A stretch of 64,000 nt of DNA from Stenotrophomonas sp. UBA2629 (lineage in GTDB: Bacteria > Pseudomonadota > Gammaproteobacteria > Xanthomonadales > Xanthomonadaceae): positions 1,366,125 through 1,430,124 of the forward strand of contig DEOB01000010.1 in assembly GCA_002359895.1 (NCBI GenBank). The letters are read 5' to 3'. Below, in pieces: positions 8,020 through 17,062 of the stretch; position 1 is the stretch's first letter, and each line of letters begins with the position of its first letter. The translations under genes and the position numbers were made by a program. Under the pieces are notes generated by a model. The model had not been told where the DNA came from. It was given only the letters and a program-made list of their open reading frames with translations, and did not search any database.

Positions 8020-8578
8020 ACTTGTCCGCCTGCGCCGGCGAGTACGCACGCATCCACGCCAGCATCTGCGTCTGGTCATCGCCGTACCACAGGTCGTCGC
8101 GTTGCTCCGGGTGCAGGAAGCGCTCTGTGACCATGGTGTCGATCATGCTGATCAGCGGCTTGTAGAAGTCGTCGATGTCCAGGAACGCGCACGGCTTTTT
8201 GCCGATGCCGAGCTGGCGCCAGGTCAGCATCTCGAAGATTTCCTCGGCGGTGCCAAAGCCGCCGGGCAGGGCGACGAAGGCGTCGGACAGGTCGAACATG
8301 CGCGACTTGCGCTCGTGCATCGAGCCGACGATTTCCAGCGTGGTCACGCCTTTGTGCGCGACTTCCATATCCACCAGGTGCTGCGGAATGACGCCGGTGA
8401 CTTCGCCACCTGCAGCCAGCACGCCATCGGCTACCGCGCCCATCAGGCCAGTGCGGCCACCGCCATACACCAGTCGCAGGCCTTCATTGGCGATGCGCGT
8501 GCCAAGTTCGGTAGCGCGTTCGACGTAGACGGGCTTGGCGCCGGGGTTGGAGCCGCAATAGACGCAGATGGACTTCAT
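7985..8578 (-). CDS. LOG-family nucleoside monophosphate phosphoribohydrolase
   Basis: The 197-residue Rossmann-fold protein starts 'MKSICVYCGSNPG' and has the LOG active-site motif 'PGGFGTAEEIFEML', preceded by 'YGGGRTGLMGAVADG'. LOG enzymes (TIGR00730) release the base from nucleoside 5'-monophosphates, cytokinin ribotides in plants and plant-associated bacteria and AMP in some bacteria. The ATG at 8578 is chosen because AGGAAA lies 5-6 bases before it; an upstream in-frame ATG at 8656 lies within the lpdA terminator hairpin. Transcription is separate from lpdA. Part of its 3' end is duplicated just downstream. Confidence 0.85.
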   Translation of the reverse strand: MKSICVYCGSNPGAKPVYVERATELGTRIANEGLRLVYGGGRTGLMGAVADGVLAAGGEVTGVIPQHLVDMEVAHKGVTTLEIVGSMHERKSRMFDLSDAFVALPGGFGTAEEIFEMLTWRQLGIGKKPCAFLDIDDFYKPLISMIDTMVTERFLHPEQRDDLWYGDDQTQMLAWMRAYSPAQADKWFDEKKRNALR

Positions 8579-8657
8579 TTGAATTTCCTGATGACTGGGA
8601 AAGGGAGCGAGGTGCCTGCCAATGAACAGGGGCGGGCACAAGGGAATACAAAACAAG

Positions 8658-8681
8658 AAGGCTCCGCCAGAGCGGAGCCTT
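8658..8681 (-). terminator. Intrinsic terminator of the sucA-sucB-lpdA operon
   Basis: AAGGCTCCGC (8658-8667) pairs perfectly with GCGGAGCCTT (8672-8681) across a 4-nt loop. On the minus strand, downstream of lpdA, the stem is followed by a T-rich stretch (CTTGTTTTG). Confidence 0.75.
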
Positions 8682-8701
8682 CAGGTCACAGGCCGTGGAG
8701 C

Positions 8702-10135
8702 TTAGTTGGCCTTGTGGATGGCGCGCTTGTTGACCGCCATTGCCGCGTCGTGAACTGCTTCGGACAGCGACGGGTGGGCATGGCAGATGCGGGCCAGGTC
8801 GTCGGACGAGCCGCTGAACTCCATGGTCAGCACACCTTCGTGTACCAGCTCGGACACATTCGCGCCCACCATGTGCATGCCCAGCACGCGGTCGGTTTCG
8901 GCGTGTGCCAGCACCTTGACGAAGCCAGCCGGCTCCACCATGGCAACCGCACGGCCGTTGGCGGCAAACGGGAAGCTGCCGGCCTTGTACGGAATGCCCT
9001 CAGCCTTGAGCTGGGCTTCGGTCTTGCCGACCCATGCCAGTTCCGGCTCGGTGTAGATGACCCACGGGATGGTGTCGAAGTTGACGTGGCCCGGCAGGCC
9101 AGCAATCAGCTCGGCCACGGCAATGCCTTCCTCGAAGCCCTTGTGCGCCAGCATCGGGCCGCGCACGCAGTCGCCCACTGCCCAGACGCCATCGACGCCG
9201 GTGTGGCAATGCTCGTCCACTTCGATCTGGCCACGCTCGTTGACCTTGACGCCGGAATCGTCGGCCAGCAGGCCCTTGGTTGCGGCGCGACGGCCCACGG
9301 CCACCAGCAGCTTGTCCACGGTCAGGGTCTTTTCGCCTTCACCATCGGTGTAGGTGACGACCACTTCCTTGGCCTTCTTGCCGGTGATTTCAGTCTTGGA
9401 GACCTTGGCGCCGAGCTTGATGTCCAGGCCCTGCTTCTTGAACTCGCGCGCGGCCAGCTTGGCCACTTCAGCGTCGGCAGCGGCCAGGAACTCCGGCAGT
9501 GCTTCAAGAATGGTGACTTCGGCACCCAGGCGCTTCCACACGCTGCCCAGTTCCAGGCCGATCACGCCAGCGCCGATCACGGCAAGGCGCTTGGGCACTT
9601 CGGTGAAGTCCAGGCCGCCGACGTTGTCGACGATGGTGTCGCCGTCAAACTTGGCGAACGGCAGTTCGATGGAATCCGAACCGGCCGCGATGATGACGTT
9701 GGTGCCCTTGAGCTCGACTTCGCTGCCGTCGTGCTGCTTGACGGTGACAACGTTGCCGGCCTTGAGCTGGCCGAAGCCGTAGTAAGCGGTAACCTTGTTG
9801 GCCTTGAACAACTGGGCGATGCCGCCGGTGAACTGCTTCACGATGGCGTCCTTGCGGCCGACCATCTTGCTCACGTCGATCTTGGCGTCGTTGAAGCTGA
9901 TGCCGTGCTGATCGAAGATGTGGCCCATGTTCCAGTACTGGCGCGAGGAGTCCAGCAGCGCCTTGGACGGGATGCAGCCCACGCGCAGGCAGGTGCCGCC
10001 CAGTGCCGGCTTGCCATCCTTGCCCAGCGCTGCGTCGATGCAGGCGGTCTTCAGGCCCAGCTGTGCGGCACGGATGGCCGCGTGGTAGCCGGCCGGGCCA
10101 GCACCGATGACGACGACGTCGAATTGTTCAGCCAT
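8702..10135 (-). CDS. lpdA: Dihydrolipoyl dehydrogenase (E3 of 2-oxoglutarate dehydrogenase)
   Basis: This flavoprotein reoxidises dihydrolipoyl groups on the E2 subunit and reduces NAD. The 477-residue protein begins 'MAEQFDVVVIGAGPAGYHAAI' (FAD site). The redox-active disulfide 'GGTCLRVGCIPSK' lies near residue 50, the NAD-binding 'VIGAGVIGLELGSVW' near 185-200, and the dimer-interface 'HAHPSLSEAV' carries the catalytic histidine near the C-terminus. The ATG at 10135 is supported by the fold; the upstream extension runs through a repeat region. It is last in the sucA-sucB-lpdA operon, the arrangement in which E3 is dedicated to, or shared by, the 2-oxoglutarate complex. Confidence 0.95.
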   Translation of the reverse strand: MAEQFDVVVIGAGPAGYHAAIRAAQLGLKTACIDAALGKDGKPALGGTCLRVGCIPSKALLDSSRQYWNMGHIFDQHGISFNDAKIDVSKMVGRKDAIVKQFTGGIAQLFKANKVTAYYGFGQLKAGNVVTVKQHDGSEVELKGTNVIIAAGSDSIELPFAKFDGDTIVDNVGGLDFTEVPKRLAVIGAGVIGLELGSVWKRLGAEVTILEALPEFLAAADAEVAKLAAREFKKQGLDIKLGAKVSKTEITGKKAKEVVVTYTDGEGEKTLTVDKLLVAVGRRAATKGLLADDSGVKVNERGQIEVDEHCHTGVDGVWAVGDCVRGPMLAHKGFEEGIAVAELIAGLPGHVNFDTIPWVIYTEPELAWVGKTEAQLKAEGIPYKAGSFPFAANGRAVAMVEPAGFVKVLAHAETDRVLGMHMVGANVSELVHEGVLTMEFSGSSDDLARICHAHPSLSEAVHDAAMAVNKRAIHKAN

Positions 10136-10156
10136 TTGAGATTCCTTGTTGCCTGT

Positions 10157-10253
10157 CCTTCTCCCGCCGGGAGAAGGGGGCGCATAGCGCCGGATGAGGG
10201 TGCGGGTGAGGCTTACCCTCACCCCAACCCCTCTGCCGCAAGCGGAAGAGGGG
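10157..10253. repeat. REP-like hairpin pair between sucB and lpdA
   Basis: Two hairpins lie in the 130-bp gap: one at 10157-10177 (CCTTCTCCCG against GAGAAGG) and one at 10228-10253 (CCCCTCTGCCGC against GCGGAAGAGGGG). The second is preceded by the CCCTCACCCC-A arm seen in the better-conserved pairs at 17063 and 49013. Being inside the operon, it may stabilise the upstream sucAB message or reduce lpdA expression. Confidence 0.75.
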
Positions 10254-10265
10254 CGTAGAGCGGAA

Positions 10266-11462
10266 TTACAGGCCGAACAGCATGCGGCCCGGGTTTTCCA
10301 GCTGGTTCTTGATGTCCACCAGGAACTGCACCGAATCCTTGCCGTCGATGATGCGGTGGTCATAGGACATGGCCAGGTACATCATCGGCGCGATCACGAC
10401 CTGGCCGTTCTCGGCGATCGGACGGTCCTTGATGGCGTGCATGCCCAGGATGGCGCTCTGCGGCGGGTTGACGATCGGGGTGGACATCAGCGAACCGAAG
10501 GTGCCGCCGTTGGTCACGGTGAAGGTGCCGCCCTGCAGTTCTTCCAGCGACAGCTTGCCGTCACGGGCCTTCTTGGCGTAGTCGGCGATGGCCTTCTCGA
10601 TGTCGGCAAACGACATGCGCTCGACGTTGCGCAGCACCGGGGTCACCAGACCCTTCTCGGTGGACACAGCGATCGAGATGTCCGAGTAGCCGTGATAGAT
10701 GATGTCGTCACCATCGATCGAGGCATTGACCAGCGGGAAGCGCTGCAGCGCATTGGCGGCAGCCTTCACGAAGAAGCTCATGAAGCCCAGCTTGATGCCG
10801 TGGGCCTTGACGAACTCTTCCTGCAGCTCCTTGCGCGCGGCCGACACCTTGGACAGGTTGACCTCGTTGAAGGTGGTCAGCATGGCAGTCGTGTTCTTGG
10901 ACTGCATCAGGCGCTCGGCAATGCGCTTGCGCATGCGGGTCATCGGCACGCGTTCTTCCGGACGTGCGCCACCAGCCTTGCCGACGCCGCCGTTGCGGGC
11001 GAAGTTGACGATGTCTTCCTTGGTCACCGCGCCATGACGGCCGGTGCCGGACACGTCAGCCGGGTTCACGCCTTCGGTGATGGCCGAGAAGCGGGCGCCC
11101 GGGGGCAGGGTGTCGGCAGCGGACTTGGCAGCCGGGGCCGGCGCAGCAGCCGCGGCGGCAGCCGGAGCGGCGGCCTTCGGTGCTTCGGCAGCAGCAGCGG
11201 CCGGAGCCGGTGCGGCGGCGACAGCGCCTTCCTCGATGACGGCCAGGATCTGGTTGGAGGTGACGGTGTCGCCTTCCTGGAACTTGATTTCCTTCAACAC
11301 GCCATCAACGGGTGCCGGCACTTCCAGCACGACCTTGTCGGTTTCCAGGTCGAGCAGGTTTTCGTCACGCTTGACGGCATCACCCACCTTCTTGTGCCAG
11401 GAGGCGATGGTGGCGTCGGAGACGGATTCGGGCAGTACCGGTACTTTGACTTCGGTGGCCAT
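10266..11462 (-). CDS. sucB: Dihydrolipoyl succinyltransferase (E2 of 2-oxoglutarate dehydrogenase)
   Basis: The 398-residue E2 core enzyme transfers succinyl groups from lipoyl-lysine to CoA. Residues 2-75 are the lipoyl domain ('LETDKVVLEVPAPVDG', lipoyl-lysine in TDK). An Ala/Pro linker (about 80-115) and a peripheral subunit-binding domain ('GRHGAVTKEDIVNF') follow. The catalytic domain starts near 160 and ends with 'MSYDHRIIDGKDSVQFL', carrying the catalytic histidine and aspartate. Length matches E. coli SucB (405 aa). The ATG at 11462 begins 'MATEVKVPVLPES', 40 bases after the sucA stop codon. Translation beyond the gene enters a REP-like segment before lpdA. Confidence 0.96.
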   Translation of the reverse strand: MATEVKVPVLPESVSDATIASWHKKVGDAVKRDENLLDLETDKVVLEVPAPVDGVLKEIKFQEGDTVTSNQILAVIEEGAVAAAPAPAAAAAEAPKAAAPAAAAAAAPAPAAKSAADTLPPGARFSAITEGVNPADVSGTGRHGAVTKEDIVNFARNGGVGKAGGARPEERVPMTRMRKRIAERLMQSKNTTAMLTTFNEVNLSKVSAARKELQEEFVKAHGIKLGFMSFFVKAAANALQRFPLVNASIDGDDIIYHGYSDISIAVSTEKGLVTPVLRNVERMSFADIEKAIADYAKKARDGKLSLEELQGGTFTVTNGGTFGSLMSTPIVNPPQSAILGMHAIKDRPIAENGQVVIAPMMYLAMSYDHRIIDGKDSVQFLVDIKNQLENPGRMLFGL

Positions 11463-11502
11463 GTGGTGAATTTCCTGGTTGCAGATTCTGTAAAGGGGGG
11501 GC

Positions 11503-14334
11503 TTATTCGGCGTAGTTGTCGTCGATGCTGTTGACCAGCGCATCGGCAAGCAACTGCTGCAGTTCGCGCAGGTGGTCGGCCATGTGGCCCACTGCCGGCG
11601 ACGGAGAACGCGGACGACCAGCGTAGTGCAGGCTTTGTCCAGCGCCCACGCACGCTTGCAGGTGGTGGCGGATCTGGTACCACGCACCTTGGTTCATCGG
11701 CTCTTCCTGGCACCACACCACGTCAGTGGCCTTGCCGTACTTCTTCAGCTCGGCGGCCAATGCCGGGCGCGGGAACGGATACAGCTGTTCCACACGCACC
11801 AGCGCAACGTCGTCCTGGCCACGCTTGGTCTGGTCTTCGAGCAGGTCGTAATAGACCTTGCCCGAGCACAGCACCACGCGCTTGACCTTCTTGGCGTCCG
11901 CGTTGGCATCGCCGATCAGGTGCTGGAACTCGCCATTGGCCATTTCGTCCAGGCTCGACACGGCCAGCTTGTGGCGCAGCAGCGACTTGGGCGACATCAC
12001 CACCAGCGGCTTGCGGGTGTCCATACGCATCTGACGACGCAGCATGTGGAACGCCTGGGCCGGCGTGGACGGCACGCAGACCAGCATGTTCTCCAGTGCG
12101 CACAGCTGCAGGAAGCGCTCAAGGCGCGCCGAGCTGTGTTCCGGACCTTGCCCTTCATAACCATGCGGCAGCAGCAGGGTCAGGCCGGAGATGCGGCCCC
12201 ACTTGGCTTCGCCGGAGGCGATGAACTGATCGATCACCACCTGGGCACCGTTGGCGAAATCGCCGAACTGGCCTTCCCAGATGCACAGCGTGTTCGGGTC
12301 GGTGGTGGAGAAGCCGTATTCAAAGGCCATCACGGCTTCTTCGCTGAGCAGCGAATCAATGATGGTGGCCTGTTCCGGCGACTCGACCAGCTGACGCAGC
12401 GGCAGGTAGTAGTTGTCGGTCTTCTGGTCGTGCAGGATCGCGTGGCGGTGGGTGAACGTACCGCGGCCAACGTCCTGGCCGACCAGACGCAGGCCGTGGC
12501 CTTCGTCCAGCAGGGTGGCGTAGGCCAGATTTTCGGCAAAACCCCAGTCGCCTGCGATTTCACCGGCAGCCATCTTGCGGCGGTCGTCATAGACCTTGGC
12601 CACGCGCGAATGCACTTCCACGCCTTCCGGAATGGTGTTGATCATGGTGGCCAGCTGGGTCAGCTTGCCCATCTCGACCTTGGTGCTGACCGGGTCGGAC
12701 AGCTTGCCGGACAGGTACTTCGGCCAATCCACGTACATCTTGCTGCTGGACGGGGTCTTTTCGACCACAGCCAACTCGGTGGTGACTTCGCCCGAATCCA
12801 GCTTGTTGCGGTAGGCGTCCACCATGTCCTTGCCAGCACCGGCAGCGATCACGCCTGCGGCTTCCAGCTTTTCAGCGTAGAGCTCGCGGGTGGTCTTGTG
12901 CTTGCGGATCACCTGGTACATCAGCGGCTGGGTGATGGCCGGTTCGTCGGCCTCGTTGTGACCCCAGCGGCGGTAGCAGGTCAGGTCGATCACGACGTCC
13001 TTGTGGAACTGCTGGCGGAAGTCATATGCCAGCTTGGCGGCAAACACCACCGCTTCGGGATCGTCGCCGTTCACGTGCAGGACCGGTGCAGCGACCATCT
13101 TGGCGATGTCGGTGCAGTACAGGGTCGAGCGCGTGTCGTCCGGGTTGGAGGTGGTGAAACCCACCTGGTTGTTGATGACGATGTGCACGGTGCCGCCGAC
13201 GGTGAAACCGCGGGCCTGCGACATCTGGAACAGCTCCATCACCACGCCCTGGCCGGCAAATGCGGCGTCGCCGTGGATCAGGATGGGCATGACCTGCTTG
13301 CGGTCGGTGTCGTTGCGGCGTTCCTGGCGCGAACGCACGGAGCCGGCAACCACCGGGTCGGCGATTTCCAGGTGCGACGGGTTGAACGCCAGGGCCAGGT
13401 GCACCGGGCCGCCATCGCTGGCGACGTCGGCCGAGAAGCCCATGTGGTACTTCACGTCACCGGCGACTGCGCGGTCATCGTGCTCGAACTTGCCTTCAAA
13501 TTCGTCGAACAGCTTGCGCGGGTTCTTGCCCAAGGTGTTGACCAGCACGTTCAGACGGCCACGGTGGGCCATACCGATGATCACGTCCTTGACGCCTTCG
13601 GCGCCGGCGCTGCGGATCACCGTGTCCATCATCGGGATCAGCGAATCGCCGCCTTCCAGCGAGAAGCGCTTCTGGCCGACGTACTTGGTGTGCAGGTAAC
13701 GCTCAAGGCCTTCAGCGGCGGTCAGGCGCTCCAACGTACGGCGCTGGGTGTCAGCGCTGAGGTTGTAGTTGCCACCGGCTTCTTCCAGGCGCTTGTACAG
13801 CCACTGGCGCTGCTCGACTTCGGCGATGTACATGAACTCCGCGCCGATCGAGCCGCTGTAGGTCGCCTTCAGGCGTGCCAGCAGGTCACGCAGTTTCATG
13901 CGCGGCTGACCACCCACGCCACCGGTGCTGAACTCATCGTTGAGGTCGGCATCGCTGAGGTGATGGAAGGGCAGGCCCAGGTCAGGCGGATTGACCGGCG
14001 GGGTCAGGCCCAGCGGGTCGAGATTGGCGCCGAGGTGACCACGCGAACGGTACGCGGTGATCAGACGGCCAACATTACGCTCGCGCTCGTCGCCTTCACC
14101 TGCGCCGTTGCCGGCGGTGTGCGCGTTTTTAGCGGCTTCGGTGATGTGGGCGATGGCGGCCGAGTGCGGGACGTCGCCAGCCTCGCGGCCCTTGAAACCG
14201 TCAAAGTAGGACTTCCACTTGGGGTCCACACTGTCCGGAGAGACGAGGTACTGCTCGTACAGGTCCTCGACATAGGAGGCGTTGCCGCCGGCGAGCTGCG
14301 AGGTCTGCGCAAACTGCTTCAGGAGATTGTCCAC
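11503..14334 (-). CDS. sucA: 2-oxoglutarate dehydrogenase E1 component
   Basis: This thiamine-diphosphate enzyme decarboxylates 2-oxoglutarate in the TCA cycle and succinylates the lipoyl domain of SucB. The 943-residue length matches SucA (933 in E. coli). It starts 'MDNLLKQFAQTSQLAGGNASYVEDLYEQYL', the E1o N-terminal E2-binding segment. The ThDP region includes 'IGMAHRGRLNVLVN' and 'VNGDDPEAVVFAAKLA', with 'CYRRWGHNEADEPA' after it. The C-terminal transketolase-like part has 'YGFSTTDPNTLCIWEGQFGDFANGAQV'. It is first in the operon sucA-sucB-lpdA, with a TATAAT box about 90 bases upstream. No sdhCDAB or sucCD genes are in the window. Confidence 0.96.
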   Translation of the reverse strand: MDNLLKQFAQTSQLAGGNASYVEDLYEQYLVSPDSVDPKWKSYFDGFKGREAGDVPHSAAIAHITEAAKNAHTAGNGAGEGDERERNVGRLITAYRSRGHLGANLDPLGLTPPVNPPDLGLPFHHLSDADLNDEFSTGGVGGQPRMKLRDLLARLKATYSGSIGAEFMYIAEVEQRQWLYKRLEEAGGNYNLSADTQRRTLERLTAAEGLERYLHTKYVGQKRFSLEGGDSLIPMMDTVIRSAGAEGVKDVIIGMAHRGRLNVLVNTLGKNPRKLFDEFEGKFEHDDRAVAGDVKYHMGFSADVASDGGPVHLALAFNPSHLEIADPVVAGSVRSRQERRNDTDRKQVMPILIHGDAAFAGQGVVMELFQMSQARGFTVGGTVHIVINNQVGFTTSNPDDTRSTLYCTDIAKMVAAPVLHVNGDDPEAVVFAAKLAYDFRQQFHKDVVIDLTCYRRWGHNEADEPAITQPLMYQVIRKHKTTRELYAEKLEAAGVIAAGAGKDMVDAYRNKLDSGEVTTELAVVEKTPSSSKMYVDWPKYLSGKLSDPVSTKVEMGKLTQLATMINTIPEGVEVHSRVAKVYDDRRKMAAGEIAGDWGFAENLAYATLLDEGHGLRLVGQDVGRGTFTHRHAILHDQKTDNYYLPLRQLVESPEQATIIDSLLSEEAVMAFEYGFSTTDPNTLCIWEGQFGDFANGAQVVIDQFIASGEAKWGRISGLTLLLPHGYEGQGPEHSSARLERFLQLCALENMLVCVPSTPAQAFHMLRRQMRMDTRKPLVVMSPKSLLRHKLAVSSLDEMANGEFQHLIGDANADAKKVKRVVLCSGKVYYDLLEDQTKRGQDDVALVRVEQLYPFPRPALAAELKKYGKATDVVWCQEEPMNQGAWYQIRHHLQACVGAGQSLHYAGRPRSPSPAVGHMADHLRELQQLLADALVNSIDDNYAE

Positions 14335-14426
14335 GATGGAGTGTTGGATTCGCTTGTGGGGTGTGACTTTGGGAACCGGCGGGACCTGAGTCGCAGGGTG
14401 CCGCGCGGGCGTGATCTAACGCGTGA

Positions 14427-14432
14427 ATTATA
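14427..14432 (-). promoter_or_regulatory. Candidate -10 box of the suc operon
   Basis: The minus strand reads TATAAT at 14432-14427, about 93 bases before the sucA start codon. No good -35 hexamer is visible at 16-18 bases, so an activator may be needed. This is a single-element match. Confidence 0.35.
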
Positions 14433-14513
14433 CCCCCGCTAGGACAGGAAGGGGCGTGCACACTGTCCGCAGTATTAATGCGTGGCCATGGCTTGTCTCG
14501 TGCGGTCAGCGGC

Positions 14514-15419
14514 TCAAATGCCGAGTACGCGCAGTGCCGTGCTGGTGCGGGAGCGTTGCCATATACGCTGGAACAGTTCTTCCTGCACGCGGCTGCGTGC
14601 CGGTGCGTCCAGCCAAAGCTCGCCTTCGATGCGTGCACCTATAGGACGAAAGTAGCAGTCACCCTTTTCGTTGCTGATGGCTGCGGAAACCACTTGGCAG
14701 TCGGTCGGGTTCACCGGTTCGCGCAACTGGAACACGCTGGGCAGGCGCTGCATCAATGCAACCAGGGCTTCGGGCAGCGACGGCAGGTCGGCTTCGTGTA
14801 CGAGCAGTTGCACGGTTTTGTCATGGCGGGCGGTGGCGAAGCGGCGCAATGCGGCCAGCGTCATGGGCTGGGCCAGCAGGCCATCGTTACCGCGAAGCTG
14901 CAGGTGCAGGGTGCGCCGGGCTTGATGGATGACCGTGGCCGTCGCGGCCAAGGCCTGATCCGGTGATTCGATGCGCATGGCACCGTCCAGACGCCGGCGC
15001 ATGGTCTGGTGGCCGATGCCGGCCTCCTCGAATGGCGGGCCTTCGGCCAGAAAGCCATTGCGGGCGTAGAAGTCTCTGGCATGCAATTGGGCATGCAGGC
15101 TCACTTCGCCCCAGCCACGTCGCTTGGCCTCGGCAACCAGTGCCTGCAGCAGCGCATCGCCGACCCCGCGTCCACGCCAGTCGGCGTGGACCGCCATGCG
15201 GCCGATGCGCTGGTCCGGGGTGAGGCGGCCAGCACCGATGGCCAGGCCATCGGCATCCACGGCAATGACGTGGTGGCTGAGCGGGTCCAGCGCGTCCACT
15301 TCCAGCTCCGCCGGCACACGTTGTTCTTCAACGAACACGGCATGACGCACGCCGTGCAGCTGGTCGCGCTGCACGGCGTAATCGACGGATTCAACTCGGA
15401 AGCCGCCAGCCTGGATCAT
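14514..15419 (-). CDS. GNAT-family N-acetyltransferase with an added C-terminal domain
   Basis: The 301-residue protein has an N-terminal GNAT domain (about 10-145): 'FVEEQRVPAELEVDALDPLSHHVIA', then the acetyl-CoA loop 'GRMAVHADWRGRGVGDALLQALV' and the terminal 'FYARNGFLAEGPPFEEAGIGH'. This resembles the ElaA/YjcF subgroup of small acceptor acetyltransferases. Residues 150-301 form a second domain ('ALAATATVIHQARRTLHLQL ... ISNEKGDCYFRPIG') recalling phospholipase-D-like or DUF-type tails found after GNATs in xanthomonads; I assign no function to it. The start overlaps the stop codon of the RoxA-like gene by 4 bp, so translation is probably coupled and the pair may both modify the translation machinery, which is inference. 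Confidence 0.75.
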   Translation of the reverse strand: MIQAGGFRVESVDYAVQRDQLHGVRHAVFVEEQRVPAELEVDALDPLSHHVIAVDADGLAIGAGRLTPDQRIGRMAVHADWRGRGVGDALLQALVAEAKRRGWGEVSLHAQLHARDFYARNGFLAEGPPFEEAGIGHQTMRRRLDGAMRIESPDQALAATATVIHQARRTLHLQLRGNDGLLAQPMTLAALRRFATARHDKTVQLLVHEADLPSLPEALVALMQRLPSVFQLREPVNPTDCQVVSAAISNEKGDCYFRPIGARIEGELWLDAPARSRVQEELFQRIWQRSRTSTALRVLGI

Positions 15420-16879
15420 GCCGCAGGAGCGTCCTCGTCCTCATCTTCACAGATGACCACCACCTCGACGCCTTCCTCGCTCACCTGCACGGTGTCGATA
15501 TGGGCGCTGGCCGGTTCGCCTTCGCCGGCCTGGGTGTATTCGAACACCTCGATTTCGACATCCGGGGAGTCGTCTTCGTCCTCATCCTCGAAATCGACTT
15601 CTTCGGCGATGAGCAGTGCGTCTTCGTCGAGTTCCTCTTCGTCTGCCCATGCGGCTTCGGCGGCAAGTGTTGCCACGTCCAACAACTGGTAGAAGCCGCC
15701 GGCCATCAGTTCCAGCACGGCATTGCGGCCCTTGGCGGACAGCTTGTTATAGGCAGCGGCATCCAGACGTTCGGTGCTGGCCAGCAGCTGGGCATCCTTT
15801 ACCGACAGCGCGAAGTCATGGCCGGAGCAGTACAGCGAGGCGCCGCGGGTGGCACGGCGCCAGGCGGTGCGGGCCCACGGGTGGCGCTCAAGCAGGCCGC
15901 CATCGGCCAGTTCGGCGGCCACTTCCTCCGGTGAGCGCGGTGCCTGCGACGGCAAAATGTCGCCGGCCGAGCGATAGGTGGTGATGAAACGGCCGAACCA
16001 ACTGCCGAGGCGGTCGGGGTCGTTCATGCGCAGCGCGTTGAGCGCGGTGACCACGCGACGCATGGCGGCATCGTCGATTTCGTGGGCATCTTCCGGCAGC
16101 TTCAGGTCGGCATCCTGGTAGCGGATGGACTCATCGGCACCGGCGACCAGGTCGTCCAGGTAATCGCTGATCAGCTCGGCCGAGGACGGCGCACGCATGC
16201 CGAAGGAGAAGGTGAGGCAGGGGTTTTCGGCAACGCCGTTATGCGGCACGTTCGGCGGCAGGTACAGCATGTCGCCCGGGCCCAGCACCCACTCGTGGGT
16301 GGCTTTGAACTTCTTCAGCAGCTTGAGTTCAACGTCCGGGCGGAAATCCAGCGGCGGGCGCTTGCCCTTGGTGGATTCACTGGCGTCAATCTGCCAGCGG
16401 CGCTCGCCATGGCCCTGCAGCAGGAACACGTCGTACTGGTCGACATGGGCGCCGACCGAACCGCCGGTGGCGGCGAAGCTGATCATCACATCGTCCATGC
16501 GCCAGCGCGGCAGGAACGAGAAGTTCGGCACCAGTGCGCGGACATCCGGGTCCCACTTGTCGACGTCCTGCACCAACAGGGTCCAGTCGTGGTCGGGCAT
16601 GCCGGGGAAGTCTTCTTCCTGGAACGGGCCGGTGCGCAGGGTCCAGCCGTCGGTGGCGCGGTCATGAATGACCATGCGGGCCAATGCGCCTTCTTCGCAG
16701 GCCAAGCCGGCCAGGTCTTCGGGCATCAGCGGGGTTTCAAAATCCGGGAACGCGCCGCGGATCAGCAGCGGGCGCTTCTGCCAGTAGTCGCGCAGAAAGG
16801 TGGCCGGGGCCATGCCCAGCGGCAGCCCGGCGCGGGCCTGGACTTCAATCGGATAGGTCTTTTGCTTGCGTGCAGCCAT
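15416..16879 (-). CDS. roxA: RoxA-like JmjC/cupin ribosomal protein hydroxylase with an acidic tail
   Basis: RoxA (YcfD) is a 2-oxoglutarate/Fe(II) oxygenase that hydroxylates an arginine of ribosomal protein L16. The cupin domain shows the iron facial triad: 'HVDQYDVFLLQGHGERRWQI' (HxD) and the distal histidine in 'LYLPPNVPHNGVAE'. A dimerisation and winged-helix region follows ('YRSAGDILPSQAPRSPEEV ... ERHPWARTAWR'). E. coli RoxA has 373 residues; this one has 487. The excess lies mainly in a very acidic tail (about 409-487) with runs such as 'DEEELDEDALL' and 'DFEDEDEDDSPDVEIEVFE'. The gene overlaps the GNAT gene by 4 bp. Enzyme family is confident; the substrate is inferred from the family. 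Confidence 0.85.
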   Translation of the reverse strand: MAARKQKTYPIEVQARAGLPLGMAPATFLRDYWQKRPLLIRGAFPDFETPLMPEDLAGLACEEGALARMVIHDRATDGWTLRTGPFQEEDFPGMPDHDWTLLVQDVDKWDPDVRALVPNFSFLPRWRMDDVMISFAATGGSVGAHVDQYDVFLLQGHGERRWQIDASESTKGKRPPLDFRPDVELKLLKKFKATHEWVLGPGDMLYLPPNVPHNGVAENPCLTFSFGMRAPSSAELISDYLDDLVAGADESIRYQDADLKLPEDAHEIDDAAMRRVVTALNALRMNDPDRLGSWFGRFITTYRSAGDILPSQAPRSPEEVAAELADGGLLERHPWARTAWRRATRGASLYCSGHDFALSVKDAQLLASTERLDAAAYNKLSAKGRNAVLELMAGGFYQLLDVATLAAEAAWADEEELDEDALLIAEEVDFEDEDEDDSPDVEIEVFEYTQAGEGEPASAHIDTVQVSEEGVEVVVICEDEDEDAPAA

Positions 16880-17062
16880 GGGGGGAGTCCTTGCAGCGGA
16901 AAACGAAATCAGGCGCTTGCGCGCTCGTAGGCCGCCATTGTCCCCTTGTTGGGCGCAAATCGCACGGTGAGCGGCTGATCAGAATCAATTGGGGGCTTCA
17001 GCGGCGGCTAGCTTGCGTGGTTGGGTCGTTTGGGGCTCCTGTTCGGAGTGCGGCTTCGCTTG

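Noticed and set aside
7830..8057. Minus-strand ORF of 75 codons overlapping the LOG gene end
   Set aside because: It reads through the duplicated gene end and an Arg-rich stretch with no start signal. The resemblance 'FDEKKRN' comes from the DNA duplication.
7955..14442. Very long plus-strand open frames of 767 and 956 codons antisense to the LOG-lpdA and sucA genes
   Set aside because: They run opposite to clearly recognised genes, have low-complexity His/Gln/Gly-rich translations and no family resemblance. High GC leaves few stop codons in the antisense frame.
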